A stretch of DNA of 64,000 bases, taken from the NCBI GenBank assembly GCA_015227615.1, contig JAALGZ010000005.1, positions 806,001 through 870,000 of the forward strand. Reading direction: 5' to 3'. The position numbers and the translations under genes are program-made. Positions 9,229-20,800 of this stretch are shown here, one piece after another. The notes beneath the pieces were generated by a model. It was not told the origin of the DNA and searched no databases. It saw nothing but the letters and a program-made list of their open reading frames with translations. Every line of letters starts with the position of its first letter. Within the stretch, counting starts at the first letter, position 1. The stretch comes from Labyrinthula sp. Ha. Its lineage: Eukaryota > Sar > Bigyra > Labyrinthulida > Labyrinthulaceae.

Positions 9229-9900
9229 TGTTGTGTGTTCCACTGTTATATTGTTTCAGCTTGTGAAGATTTTCGTGTCTGGAGTATGAATTTTGACTCT
9301 AAAAACTTTATTTTTGTATAAGAAGGTTACCTGAGGTATTTACTGTGATAACTAGTTGTTTATGATACTTCTTGAGGTGTTTCTTGAAGGAAATGGAGAG
9401 GTTGATGCGATTTGAGAACCCTGATTTCCGTCTTTTCTGGTTCGTATTTGGTGATATTTCTCGCCCGTGATGAGATCTAAGGGTGGTTTGTCTACCGATG
9501 TTTCAATGCTATGAATCTACATTTGGTGATATGAAATTGTAATGAAATATCGTTAGTCACGATTGACTAGGAATACTATAAGGGAGATTCATAGAAAGGG
9601 ATGCACTATGATTACCTATTTAGTTTATTAATTTCGGTATTGGAAATATTTTGAAATATATCATGTTTAGTTTTTGTGATAGCTAGTTTTTGAGATAAAA
9701 GAACAAGCCGTTAACACGAATAGGGTTTTGAAGAAGTTTTTTGAAAAAGAAGAAAGTTTTTATTCGTGAGCGAGTTTTTACATATAAAGAGTTAAAGATT
9801 TATATTTCTACTTATAATTTTCTAAAGTTTATTGGTCAAGCTGTGTATTCCTTTCCGCGGACGTCTTAAGAACATACATTAAGAAGACGTAAAGTGCAAT
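9229..9900 (+). repeat. Right LTR
   Basis: Direct copy of 2208-2879 with one visible difference (G9896 for A2875). It ends 62 bp before the HUS1 start codon, so its promoter elements now face HUS1. Confidence 0.93.
9783..9789 (+). promoter_or_regulatory. TATA-like box in right LTR, facing HUS1
   Basis: TATAAAG, identical to the left LTR copy, lies 174 bp upstream of the HUS1 ATG on the same strand. It could drive HUS1 transcription; this is inferred from position. Confidence 0.4.
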
Positions 9901-9905
9901 AAGTC
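9901..9905. repeat. Target-site duplication, right copy (AAGTC)
   Basis: Matches 2203-2207. It fixes the right end of the element at 9900. Confidence 0.8.
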
Positions 9906-9962
9906 ACATGTGTTAATTCTAGTAATCATAGTACAATTCGATGATGCATTACCACGGTTCCT

Positions 9963-10916
9963 ATGAAGTTCAAAGCAACATTAAACAGAAATAACGTTAA
10001 ACTGCTTCTGAACGGTGCATATTGTTTAAGCAAGCTCGCTGAAGAATGTGCCATTACAATAAACAAAGAAACATTTGACATGTCTCTTAAACAAGGTATA
10101 AATGTTAGTTATCTTTAATATCTAGACGTTTTCTCAAGAACCCATTCAGTGTTTCGTCTTTCAATCTCAAAGTTTAATTCATCTCTTGTTACAAGTAAGG
10201 CAAATGATGAAATATATTTTTCCATAGCCATAAAGCCTCTTATCCATGCACTGAAAACGTCAATTGATTCTCATTCTGTAGTTTTGCGCCTTGTAAAGTT
10301 TGACAACCTCCCGTGTTTTTCTGTTACTGCAGAGATGCCTAACTCATCTTTAAACGTAAAGCAAAACATCCCAATAACTGAACTTCTTTCAGCAGCTGCT
10401 AAAGTTGACTACTCGGAACTTGAACTCCCTCTTTCGAATCTACCGAAGAAGCGAAAAATTGCTCTTGTAACCGTTAACAAGGAAAACTGTGAAATGTCGA
10501 GTTCGGACACTAACGGTCAAAAGAAGCTACATGAACAATATATTACGGTTAAATTACTCGAACCAAAAAAGATAAAGCAAATATTGGATAAGATGCTAGT
10601 CATGAACAATACTGTTGAAATAAAGTTATCAAGACGAGGAAGAATGGAGTTAAGGTGTTACAACGATATCGAATGTATAAAAACTAGCTTTCAAGAAGTT
10701 GAGGTTTCAGGTTGTAGTTTGAAAGCAAATGATCTTACAGTGGAAACTGGAATAAAAAAGCTTCTAGCTGCATTTCAATGTTCCATCTTTTTCAATGTGC
10801 AAGCAGATTTTCAAAGTTTTGAGATGACGTTGTTGCGAAACAAGGTCCTGTCAATAGTTGCGACTTTGGAAAATGATCAAGGCCTGCTTAAATATTTTGT
10901 CCCAGTTAAGAGTTAA
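9963..10916 (+). CDS. HUS1: HUS1-like checkpoint clamp subunit
   Basis: HUS1 is one of three PCNA-like subunits of the 9-1-1 clamp, loaded onto damaged DNA to activate the ATR checkpoint in the nucleus. Exon 1 is 9963-10095 (starts MKFKATLNRNN, as HUS1 proteins start MKF) and exon 2 is best read from 10126 to 10916, giving 307 residues, close to the family length of about 280. The intron 10096-10125 is 30 nt; retention would hit an in-frame TAA. An alternative acceptor at 10149 (54 nt) is also in frame, but the other introns in the window favour 30 nt. The segment EIYFSIAIKPLIHALK and the following strands match HUS1. The start codon lies 62 bp after the right LTR of the retrotransposon, so its promoter has been displaced or replaced. 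The stop overlaps the MED31 stop. Confidence 0.85.
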
Positions 10917-11330
10917 GCACTTTCCAGTTTTTCTTCTTCTGTTTTTGTAATAGTAGAGTTCTTCTTCCATTGCGATATCTGTTGTTGAGAAATGAATTTA
11001 CAAACTTCCGGATTTTTTAACTTTGTTCTGAACTCTTCATCGCTCAATAAATTCAAGAAATACAGACTTTGTGGATAGATAATATATTTTGAATATTTTG
11101 GATCTCTCCAATATTGAAGGTATTTTATATAGTTCAGAAAGGTTTCATCCTCGAAGAATAGGTTTTGAGCCAAGACTAAGAATATGGAAAATTCAAAATT
11201 TACAATTCAAATAATCAGGGTTTGCAAGTGTCTGAACAAATTCTAGTTCGGTGTCGAACCTTATTTTTTCCTTTTCAGCGCGGGTATATGCGTCGTCGGT
11301 CTTGTCTGAAGATATACTCTCTTCATCCAT
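10913..11330 (-). CDS. MED31: Mediator subunit 31 (SOH1)
   Basis: MED31 is a small, highly conserved subunit of the Mediator middle module that links activators to RNA polymerase II. Exon 1 runs 11330-11204 and exon 2 runs 11175-10913, making 129 residues, the normal size. The intron 11203-11176 is 28 nt, GT...AG, and splitting the codon at TTT restores the conserved YLNFLAQ stretch. Recognisable motifs are ELEFVQTLANPDYLNFLAQ across the junction, then NYIKYLQYWRDPKYSKYI and YPQSLYFLNLL. The gene is convergent with HUS1: the four bases TTAA at 10913-10916 contain both stop codons. Its start lies 80 bp from the divergent transporter gene, so the two probably share a promoter region. Confidence 0.95.
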
Positions 11331-11410
11331 TTAGTCGAAGCTAGTTTCTCTTATAGTAATGACCATATGGCATTACCCTGTAGTATCGCTGTTTAACCGT
11401 TCATGAAAAC

Positions 11411-12856
11411 ATGGAAGCAAATCAACAGACTCGTTTGCTAGGTGGGTTTTCTTCTTCTGACTCGCTCTCTTCATCAATAACACACAGAAAGAACCTTAAC
11501 TGGATTTCAATATGTCTTTTGGGATATTTCAATGTTTGTGGTGGTCCGTTTGGGTCTGAAGAAATTGTCTCGTCGCTTGGCCCTCTAAATGGACTTGTTG
11601 GCATTTCCTTTATAGCGCTATGTTGGGCATTTCCTTTATCCTTAGTAACATCCGAGTTAAGTTGCAAGTTTCCTACAGATGGTGGATATAGTGTTTGGGT
11701 ATCGCAGGCATTTGGAGAGTTTTGGGGATTTCAAGAGAGTTACTGGAGTTGGATTTCCGGTGTAATCGATAATGCTGTGTATCCAGTGTTGAGCTTTGAA
11801 ATCGTGTGCCAATTTTTGCACATTGATCCTGCATCACTTTCCGTAATAACACAGATTGGATTCAAGTTTGGTCTTTTGTTTCTATTCACTCTTCCTGTTC
11901 TAAGAACCTCTTCAAGTGTGACAAAATATCTTGCTTTTCTGAGTTTCGTTACGCTACTTCCTTTTTTCTTTTTATTCTTGTATGCTTTACCTTTAGTTAC
12001 TTCACGTTATGAACGAATATTTGAACGAAAAGAAATAACAGCCGAAAATTTATACTCTCTGGTTGCGATTCTATACTGGAACTTCTCTGGTTTAGATTCT
12101 ACTTCAACCTTTGCTGGAAATGTTGCAAACCCATCTACAGCTTATCCAAAGGGACTTTTTGTGTCTCTTTGTTTGATTATTCTCACTTATGCTCTTCCTC
12201 TAATATCTGGCGTTCTTATTACCCCTAAAGGCTCATGGATGGGTTGGGAAGAAGGATCTTTTATTACAGTTGCAGAGTCAATAAGCCCAAGTTTTGCCTT
12301 TGTTTTGCTTATCAGTGCGTTCTTTTCAAATTTAGGTATGCATTGTGCAGAATTATTTGAAGATAGTTGGCAATTAGCTGGTATGGCGGAAGCAGGGATG
12401 ATTCCTCCTTACTTTTCTAAACTCAATAAAAATGATGCTCCTCAAAGAGCTGTTTTTGCATCTTTAATCTTTATGGCTTCAACAATATGTCTTAGTTTTG
12501 AGAATATTATCAATATTTGCAACTTCTTTAGCGTGTCTTCTGCATTGTTAGAACTCTTTTGTTTCATTCAGTTGCGGCTTATGGAAGAAGATGAACTACT
12601 AGAGGAGCAGCGGATATTCAAGGTGCCAGTTAAAGGTGCAGGAGTTTTCTTTTTCATGATCGCACCGTTGATCATAGGCGTTGTTATATTAATAAGCTGC
12701 TTTTCGTCGTGGTGGATTGCTGTTTTAGATATTATGGCAACATCTCTAGGTTTCATTGTTTATGCTTTTATGAAAAGATCTGGTTTAATTAACTACAAAT
12801 ATATCAAGGCTAAGCAAAAGCAAAGCTTCTCAAACACCTCTGAAAGTGAACCTTGA
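11411..12856 (+). CDS. APC-family polyamine/L-amino acid transporter (PUT/LAT-like)
   Basis: This 481-residue membrane protein has about 12 hydrophobic segments. After a short hydrophilic N-terminus with serine and arginine runs, TM1 carries the motif FNVCGGPFGSEEIV, typical of the plant and protist polyamine uptake branch of the amino acid-polyamine-organocation family. FPTDGGYSVWV, FWGFQESYW and the GVIDNAVYPV segment also match that branch. The usual reaction is proton-coupled uptake of polyamines or amino acids at the plasma or an internal membrane; the substrate cannot be read from sequence. A single ORF with no intron. It is divergent from MED31 and convergent with the TFIIE gene 58 bp downstream. 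Confidence 0.9.
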   Translation: MEANQQTRLLGGFSSSDSLSSSITHRKNLNWISICLLGYFNVCGGPFGSEEIVSSLGPLNGLVGISFIALCWAFPLSLVTSELSCKFPTDGGYSVWVSQAFGEFWGFQESYWSWISGVIDNAVYPVLSFEIVCQFLHIDPASLSVITQIGFKFGLLFLFTLPVLRTSSSVTKYLAFLSFVTLLPFFFLFLYALPLVTSRYERIFERKEITAENLYSLVAILYWNFSGLDSTSTFAGNVANPSTAYPKGLFVSLCLIILTYALPLISGVLITPKGSWMGWEEGSFITVAESISPSFAFVLLISAFFSNLGMHCAELFEDSWQLAGMAEAGMIPPYFSKLNKNDAPQRAVFASLIFMASTICLSFENIINICNFFSVSSALLELFCFIQLRLMEEDELLEEQRIFKVPVKGAGVFFFMIAPLIIGVVILISCFSSWWIAVLDIMATSLGFIVYAFMKRSGLINYKYIKAKQKQSFSNTSESEP

Positions 12857-12914
12857 TGGTGCAGCATTGCGTATAGTATTTTATCTGATAGAGATAGGTT
12901 GAGGTGTAAATATG

Positions 12915-14132
12915 TTAAGTAGCAGCCGCCCGTAGAGATTTTCTAAATTTGAGCATATCAACAGCTCCTCCTAGTTCTTCATCAAGATCTTCCAAAATTT
13001 CATGAGAAGTTTTTTCCCGTAGTGCATCTGCTCTTTGTTTATCTTCTTCAGTTTGCATATTCTCCAGTAGTTTCTTTTCTTGACGTTCTTTTGCATCCTC
13101 CATTGCATGACTTGCAACTTCACCTAAAGCATTGGTTTTTAAAAAACTAGGTAGTGCATATGTTTTTGTGTGCACAACTTCTGTTTGCGCTTTTCTAAGT
13201 TCATTTCTTTCTGAATTTTCTTCCGTTAAATCAACAACATCTTGATCCTTTTCATTCTGTTTCTTACTTGAGTTAACTCCAAATAGGGCAGCTGTTGGAA
13301 CAACACTTTCATCCTCTTGTTTCATAGCTTGTAGTTGGCGAACAAACTCATCGTATTCTTTATCATCCACCTCTTGATTTAATTTTTTTCTCTCCAAGAA
13401 CTTCATGAACTTATCTCTATCTGCTTCTATATGAATATGAGGTAAGTTCATTGGAATATCCTGGAGAGAAAGTTGTTGAAGCTTCAACAATATCCCCATA
13501 ATATTTTCCCGTTCAAGAAACTTATCTTCAGAGTTTAGTTGCTCATTTCGCTTATCAGCAAGTGTTTTACCCTTATGTTTTTTTTGCTCTACATTTTCAG
13601 TTAGAAATGATATTCTTTTTGCTAAGGGATTATCAAAACACTTGGCACAAAGTGGCTTAAAGGTTTTCTTATCCAGTCGTTTTTGAGCTTGTAAAATAGA
13701 ATAAAAACGGCCGCAGGATGGGCATAAAAAAGCTTGGTTATCATTGACAATCTTTTTGGTATCATTTTTTTCAATTAGTTTCTTTAACAAAGAAATGCGG
13801 AGAAGAACAAGTTGATAGAAGTGTCTGTAGTTTATGTAGTATAGAATTCTCTTAGATTTTCGAAGTGCTTTGCCTTCAGTAAGTGCTGCGTGATAGTTTA
13901 TATATTGAGTTTCTTTATACTGGATTAATCCTTCGCGGTTCAAATCTTTAAGTATTGTTCGAACTTGCTTTGGAGTTAAGTTGAACTGAGCCTCCAAAGG
14001 TGATTTACCGCTTGTTTCAGTGTCTATCACGTACTTTCGAATTGTTAGAATATCTAAAACAACTATATAGTCATCAGGATAGAAGGCCCTTGCAACAGAT
14101 CGGACCAGGTCACGGGCTAGCACCAACGCCAT
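12915..14132 (-). CDS. TFIIE alpha subunit
   Basis: This 405-residue protein matches the large subunit of general transcription factor IIE, which recruits and regulates TFIIH at RNA polymerase II promoters. Residues 1-110 form the extended winged-helix domain (LTPKQVRTILKDLNREGLI). A zinc ribbon follows with C137, C140, C162 and C165 (CPSCGRFYSILQA ... CAKC). The region beyond 200 is charged and lower in complexity, and the C-terminus holds the acidic DLDEELG stretch expected for TFIIH contact. Length is close to the human protein (about 440). Intronless. The ATG is the first in frame, with N-terminal residues MALVLARDLVRSVARAF fitting the family start. Confidence 0.93.
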   Translation of the reverse strand: MALVLARDLVRSVARAFYPDDYIVVLDILTIRKYVIDTETSGKSPLEAQFNLTPKQVRTILKDLNREGLIQYKETQYINYHAALTEGKALRKSKRILYYINYRHFYQLVLLRISLLKKLIEKNDTKKIVNDNQAFLCPSCGRFYSILQAQKRLDKKTFKPLCAKCFDNPLAKRISFLTENVEQKKHKGKTLADKRNEQLNSEDKFLERENIMGILLKLQQLSLQDIPMNLPHIHIEADRDKFMKFLERKKLNQEVDDKEYDEFVRQLQAMKQEDESVVPTAALFGVNSSKKQNEKDQDVVDLTEENSERNELRKAQTEVVHTKTYALPSFLKTNALGEVASHAMEDAKERQEKKLLENMQTEEDKQRADALREKTSHEILEDLDEELGGAVDMLKFRKSLRAAAT

Positions 14133-16955
14133 ATTGAGGTATCAAGTTCACCCTTGAAGCTTATAAAACAGGACTTTAGAAATTGGTGTGTTATAGTAAT
14201 GCAATATCAGTTTTTCTTGAAATTTTAGGCTGTTAAGCTGTCTGTAGCAACTTAACAGGCGAGGTTAAGTTTTGGAGCATATATAAAGTTAGGCTAATTA
14301 AGGAGAATGAAATGAATAATAAAGTATTTGAAAATATCCATCGATTTTTATGATTTTTTCTCTTCACAAGAGTAATCGTTTTTTTTTCATTGGAGAAACC
14401 CCCCCGCCTCGTTGAATGTTTATAATAGAAATTTGTAGGCGTAAATTAATTTAGCCTTGTCCTTAAATAATTCCATGTCAACGGGCACATAGTTATTAAA
14501 TATTATAATGGTAGCATTAGTTTACACTTTGAGCTTTTCATGAAGTGTTCAATGACTCTTGGGGATTTTCCAGGAATTAGTAATGAGTTTATGGTTCCTC
14601 AGAATTTTCTTAAGGGTTTATTGATTCACGGAAAGAAATACGAACACCTTTACTCTATGATACCAAATAGCACAAATATTCTTATAATGATAACCCATCA
14701 TATTTTAAATATGCTCAAGAATAAAGTAGATCATCTGCATTTTGAAGGATTGATGATCCTCATATACATCATACAGGATAATAATGACAAAGCAGCATGG
14801 TAATGATGTCAATAAATATCTTTCCCCCCTAAAAAACTTTAAAGTGTTTTAATTCTTTGTTTAAACACTGATTCATTTTTTTTGAACAGGGTTAATATAC
14901 TTCTCTTTATCCAGCATATTCTCCTTAATACCTGCCAAGAATAATATAAAAGAACAAGAGGTTCGCACTTTATAAGGGAATTCAATTGCATAATTTATGA
15001 CAGGCTAATATCTTTGTGTAAATTTTTCTATCCCTAGATTTTCCTGTAATGCTTTGTACCCCTTAGGTACTTCCCTTGACGTTCATGAATCAACCCAATC
15101 ACCCCAGCAAGTATGTGTTATCGAGGATACTACGCTATTCAGTTCTAAAAACACTTTTTCGGCAGTCTAAACGCAAAGTGATAACAACCACATATCTAAA
15201 GAACCATATGATGCTGGACGTGGAATCTTTAATAATTATTCTGCGGGAATGCTCCAACGCCAACTTTCTTAGATTTTAGCTTTCAAAATGTGTTCTACTA
15301 TCTAAGAAATCTCCGAAATTAAGTTCACGAATATTGTACTTTAAAGAAATAACTTTTGGTGACAACAGTACCATTGTCAACTTTAAAGCAATTCACCTCT
15401 TTAACCAGTTGTAAGGAAGTAGTTTTTATTAAGGCTAGCCTTTGGCGGGCATTATTCCATTATTACTACTAACACAGTTTTTCAAAATTAAATCGCAAAA
15501 ACCAATAAAGAAATAAATGAATGATTCAAATAATGAAAGATTAAAACGATTTATGAAAACAATTCAAGAATAAACCAGCTAAATAATAAAATAATAAAGA
15601 TTATATGTAGATAAAAGAGGAACAGGATTGGGCACAGTTTCAACACATATATATATATGAAAGAGCTGGTAAAGTAAGGATGAACCAGATGAATAGGATC
15701 AAGATCAATGGATTTTCTTTAGTATGAATGTGAAACTTTTCTGCTGAGAATATGTATAGTGCCCAAAATGTAGAAATAGAGAAAAAGACCAGAATAGTTC
15801 TTGCCCTAAATATTGAAACCTAAACCAATCAAGAAAAAAGAAAGGTGGGGTTAGGGTTAGGCATTGTCAAAAATATAATAATAGACCCTCAGAAAGTTAC
15901 AATGCAGGATGCCTAACCCGTGCATGGGGTTTAGGTAAATGTTTTCTTTTTATAATGTTTATAGGTTGAGATTAGTCATAGGGATCAGCGTTCGATATTT
16001 ATGTTCAAGAAGAAAGGTATATTTTGGGTTTCCTGATTCGTGGCGAGGGAAAAGATTTGAATGTTTGTATTGTTTATGGCCGTTTGATGAGAAATTTGAG
16101 CACCTATTTTGAAAATAGCCTTAGAGAGGCTATATCTTACGATGCATTAAAAAATACAGTGGACACAGATGCCTAAGCACTTTTCCCTACTTAGAGTTTA
16201 TTTCATGACGTAAAATAGGTTCTCTTTTTTATTCTTAAACAAAAACAATACAATGAGCAATAGTATATTATGCTTATTTATTGAAAGGCTTCATTCTAAT
16301 TATTGCCATATGCTATGGGTTGGGAGTTCGGTGAAATGAGTACTTTCGGAAAACTTTACAGAGGAAATGTGGGAAAAGCGGAGGTAGATACATCGGACTA
16401 GTATTCTTAAACAATCTGGTGTAGCTACATAAGCTTAGTCTACTTTGACTTCTAAGTATACTTCTTTTCCTTTGCATCTTCTTTTTCCTGTAGCCAATAT
16501 GATTGATCCAGAATGTTGTTAGAAGAACATATCCACTTTTTAAAGGTCTCCATCAGATTTTTTTTCAATAATTATTTCATTCGTGTAACAGTTGCATATC
16601 CCTTTCTCCAACTATCATCCGCACTATGCTGAACTTATTCATATAGTTGTTAACAAGCTAACTGGAGCGTCGAAATCTTACACCTGGTTTCTTCGGCAGT
16701 TTCATATTCTTGAACCCTGGAACCTTGACGTTGAAATTTAGAGCTCCATCTTCATGAATTTCTGCACGACCAAGTTCTTTCACCACAGTTTCGTAAAGAG
16801 GATGATTATGATAGCATCATCTTGGCAGGAGACGACTTTTATCTATGCAATATATTTCAACCTGACATGGATTCTTGTAAAATAGGGACATGGGACATTG
16901 AGGTTTATCCAGGTGGAACAGTTGCACCCACGATGAAGAATGCTATCAATGGCTG

Positions 16956-17213
16956 TTAGTTCAAGAAATGGTTCCGACAAACATTATTTACGGTTTTACT
17001 TACGATGTATATTTTGCTACTACGATCTAGAACTATGTAGTTTCCAATTATTTTCTTGATTTCGTTGTCCAAGGTACTATCCAACACCTTTGAAATATCC
17101 TTACCTCTGGAAATGAGCTTCTTCAACTTTTTTACCGTGAAATTTGTATAGCCAAAAACATGTTTCTCATGAAAAGTTATTAGCTGAGCAATTTTCCAAC
17201 TTTTTTGTTTCAA
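16956..17213 (-). pseudogene. ORF fragment next to the MULE-like remnant
   Basis: A minus-strand open stretch of 85 codons rich in Lys and Ile lies downstream, on the same strand, of the transposase-like fragment at 17364-17828. It may be a further part of the same decayed element, but I recognise no domain. Confidence 0.2.
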
Positions 17214-17363
17214 TTAGAGTTGAGCTTTTCCCTTTATCTTAGAATCAAACCATTCGACACATTTTGTGGGAACATGGTTAAGCGTGAGATGTTTCTTTAT
17301 ATATGCCCAACATGTGTTTTTATTTTTGCTTTAAGTTTTTATGAAGGATTGCAGATCACTATA

Positions 17364-17828
17364 TCAAAGACCAATAATTCTATTATCAAGATGTTGTTCA
17401 GAATTAGTTTCAGATGTAAAATCTTCTGTCGCAACTTTATTCAACCTGTTCATGAAGTTTTTGAAGTTGGAGCCTTTCAGTCTCTTAACCCCTGAACTAA
17501 ACGATGCTGAAAGATGCTTAACAAATCTTACATGTGCGGCTCCAAAAAGTTTCATTGCTTTCATTAATGGCAAGGGAACATCGCTCATAAAAACCTTTGT
17601 TTGCTGAAGGCATAGATCCTTCAACCATTTCGTCACTTCCTGGTTATTTTTAGTATGGATTAACATGCAGCGAAAATTCATCATCTTAAGAAAACAGTCT
17701 ATAAGCACGGGGAACTTCCCAACAAAAATATATATAACAATCCCGAGGGTATTATCGACTTGTATCGATATACCATAAATATCTACTACTTTATATTTTA
17801 GTTGTTCTTGAAAGATTAAACCTTTCAA
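17364..17828 (-). pseudogene. MULE-type transposase remnant
   Basis: A 154-codon minus-strand open stretch resembles the core of Mutator-like element transposases. It contains CMLIHTKNNQEVTKWL followed by VFMSDVPLPLMKAMKLFG and AAHVRFVKHLSASF, matching the order in MULE proteins: hydrophobic strand, D-containing strand with an alternating helix, then a strand plus helix that normally reads HLRCxxH. Here the usual Cys is Phe (RFVKH), so the CxxH pair is lost. Both ends are truncated and no terminal repeats were found. The family call is from pattern only. Confidence 0.45.
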
Positions 17829-20800
17829 TCTAGGTCTTCCTTCTGTTTCAGTTGAACAGTAAATTTAAATATTCGACCTTTACTTAAATATTTTTGCCCA
17901 ATTTTCATTAAAGTTTTAGTATTTGTTTTCTCATAATCTCTTTTTCCTTTTGTAGCACTTCTTAATATGAACTTCAATGAGCTTTGTTCAAGTAAATCCC
18001 TGGTAACTCTTGATGAAGTACAACTTCCATGGCTTTAACAAAGTGTCAGTGATTCCTAGGAGCCCAATCATCTTAATTTCTCGGGTTTTTACGTCAGAAC
18101 TATAATTGCTTCATTTTCATTGATTCTTGCTTCATGTCTTATGTATTCAAAGTACTTAACTTGAGAATTTATTCTGCAAGATCAAGATGAAACTTAATAC
18201 TTAATCTAACAGCAAAACCGTTAGACAAAACACAAGTTGCATTACATCTACGTAGCATTCTATGAGTAAATTCAAAAAAAATCTTGTGTAGCTCCCTTTA
18301 AAAGTGGTGGTACAAATCTTTTCTCCATCTAAATCGGTTCAAAACTAATTTGTCAAATACTTACAGCATTACTTCTGGTGTAGATCATCTGTACATGGTC
18401 GAATCGTCAGCCTGAGACGTATGCTCCTCGTGTTGGAGATTCGTTACGGAACTTTCGCGCTCATATGAGTTTTCTCCTTGCTTGTCATTTGTTTTTTGTT
18501 CCTCTCATAAAGTTTGGGGTTTTGGCCCTTGTGGCTTTGGGTTCTGTTACTACTCCTACCTGAAGATTTGCCTCTAGGAAACCCTTCCCAGTTGTAAGTG
18601 TCAAAATTATATGCCACAGCAAGTGTAAAACCTTCCAATTCAACATAGGAGAAACATATATGAGTTTTCACAAACTGTATTAATCGGTGAAGATATAAAT
18701 ATTTCTTATTTTTCAATATTTTCCCTTCTCATATCTGGCATACAGCAACCAAGGAAGTTTTTCTTCTTTTCTCTACCAATAGCCTTTGACTAAACATGGA
18801 AAATTACCTAAACAAATACATGTAATGATAGCTTTAACTTAGAGATTATTTATAGATTATTGTAAGCAAAGAGAAACCACACTATAGCACTTACATCCTA
18901 GTTTCACATTTTGCAATAACTTTTAACATTTTGCCAATTCCGTTTTCCATCTGTATTATTATTATCATAGTTTCCATGGATTTTCATAGTTGCACATCTA
19001 ACTTAGTAAACTGTTTAAATATTAGTGAAAATAAACAGTACCTTGATTGAGAATTGAGCCAAAATAATCAAAATGCCTTGTTCTACTTCTTGACACTGAA
19101 TAAACACCAAAAGTAAGCAAACCACGTACAAGAGGTGCCTATGGTGATCTCTCTACTAAGAGCGAAAAAGATGCTTTGGAGGATAATGTTTATGAACGTG
19201 CTTTGAAGTTATTTGCAGCAAAGTATATTTTTATTCATCTGAAGGTTCCGTTTTCATCATTTTGACAATGAGGAATCAACAGGAGAGATTTTCGTTTCCA
19301 AAAAGGGCTTAAAACCCGAAAATGATTAAGAGAAGCAGATCTAAAGGTGGAAGAAATTATGTGTGACGGTCCTACAAAAACCTTGAGCCACATTAAAAAG
19401 ACAATACCATGACATAGATTTTCAAGTTAATACAACCGCGATCGACAGGAGAATCAACGGCAAAATTTGCTTAAATTTAATGGGGGAACACCTCTGAAAA
19501 CATAAACTCTAAGGTCTACAAGAGAAACGAGCAATTTATACTGAGAAAATCAAGCCTTTTATATGTGATGGCCGCTTAGAAGTTTGTTGACAGAATGAGG
19601 GCAATGTCAACTTTTTTAGAGCAGGAGTTGGGGAATAAGCTGGATTAATTATCACGCAATTTACAGAGGAGCTGTATCAATAGTGAAAAACCTTGGTATG
19701 AGTGATAGCTCCCAGGTGTTACTCTGGTTGACATCTGAACCAGAAGAGGATAACACCGTAAAGATAGTGCGAACAAAAATTTAGCTGATTAGGCGACGTG
19801 TTCGTAAACTAAATATCAAAACAACAAAAATATCATCATATTTTTGAATAATTCCTAATATTTTAGTATCATGGGACTAATTGGATTCAGTGAAAGAACG
19901 AACAAGGCAGATGAAGTTGCAAAATCAGTACCATAATCTATCTCTTGAATCGCAATGAGAAATTATGGAGTCAAACCAATTAAAAGTTAAAGATCGAGTC
20001 GGTTCAACGGATGCCAACGATTTTGAGATTTTTCACATTGAAGTTTCTGCTAATAAAAACCTCGTGCAGCACTTAGAGAGTGTACATCAAACGGCAATAC
20101 AAGACGACATCACAGTTGCGCGGGATTTGAACTACATTTCTTATGTTTCTTGCTCCTGAGCCGGATGTCAAAATCAGCACAATTTATAATAAGATGAACT
20201 AATCTGGGGCTTAGTAGTTTAATTTGCAAGAAAGTATATCAATTTCACAACTCGTTGTATTCGCCATGACAGAATCTATTGGTGTATGATCTCTAGTCTC
20301 ACGTATGATTTCTCTTAAAAAACATCAATGAAAAGTGCTTCGATGTAGTTTACAATGAAAAGAGAGTACCAACTATAGAACATAAGACTTGGACCATGTT
20401 TTTACCAATCAAGGGGTAATTTGGAACTAGAGTTAGATCGAGTTCTGGCTTTCTTGTGACGATGAAGTTTTTCGAATACTGTGTGGATTTCTGCGACAGA
20501 ATTGAAACTGCACAAGCAAAATTGAGAATGAGGTGAACCAAAGTAGAATGTAATATGTGTGCGGAGGGGTGAAACTGCTCTGACTGAATATATGACTGGA
20601 TATAAATGAAATATAACTTTTTTCATAGATACTATGCTTACTCTCTTCTATTTCTTAGGTATATTTAATTTTGTGCGCAAGCATATCGGTTGAGTTATGA
20701 GTGAGGTCGGATCGAAACAAATCGAATGATTAAGCTGAGATAACAACCGTTTTCTTAGCTACTTACAAAATCCTCAACTAAAGTTGATAAAAAAACAACG

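Larger units (their letters stand above)
2208..9900 (+). mobile_element. Ty3/gypsy chromovirus-type LTR retrotransposon carrying an MT-A70 adenine methyltransferase
   Basis: A 7.7-kb element is bounded by two 672-bp direct LTRs and a 5-bp target duplication (AAGTC). The order in the internal region is gag-like, aspartic protease, reverse transcriptase, RNase H, DD35E integrase, GPY module, chromodomain, SANT/Myb-like segment, MT-A70 methyltransferase. RT-RNaseH-integrase order with GPY and chromodomain marks the Ty3/gypsy chromovirus group. Two things are unusual: the C-terminal methyltransferase, and the lack of a standard TGG-type tRNA primer site after the left LTR. The LTRs differ at one position in 672, so insertion was recent. 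The pol frame is broken between RT motifs B and C (5283-5306), so this copy is probably not autonomous. It inserted just upstream of HUS1. Confidence 0.95.

Noticed and set aside
10096-10149. 54-nt intron in HUS1
   Set aside because: It is in frame, but the 30-nt alternative (10096-10125) fits the other introns of the window. RNA data would decide.
19965-20159. Weak similarity of a 64-codon ORF end to the histone H3 C-terminal helix
   Set aside because: Spacing and key residues do not fit and there is no upstream H3 sequence.
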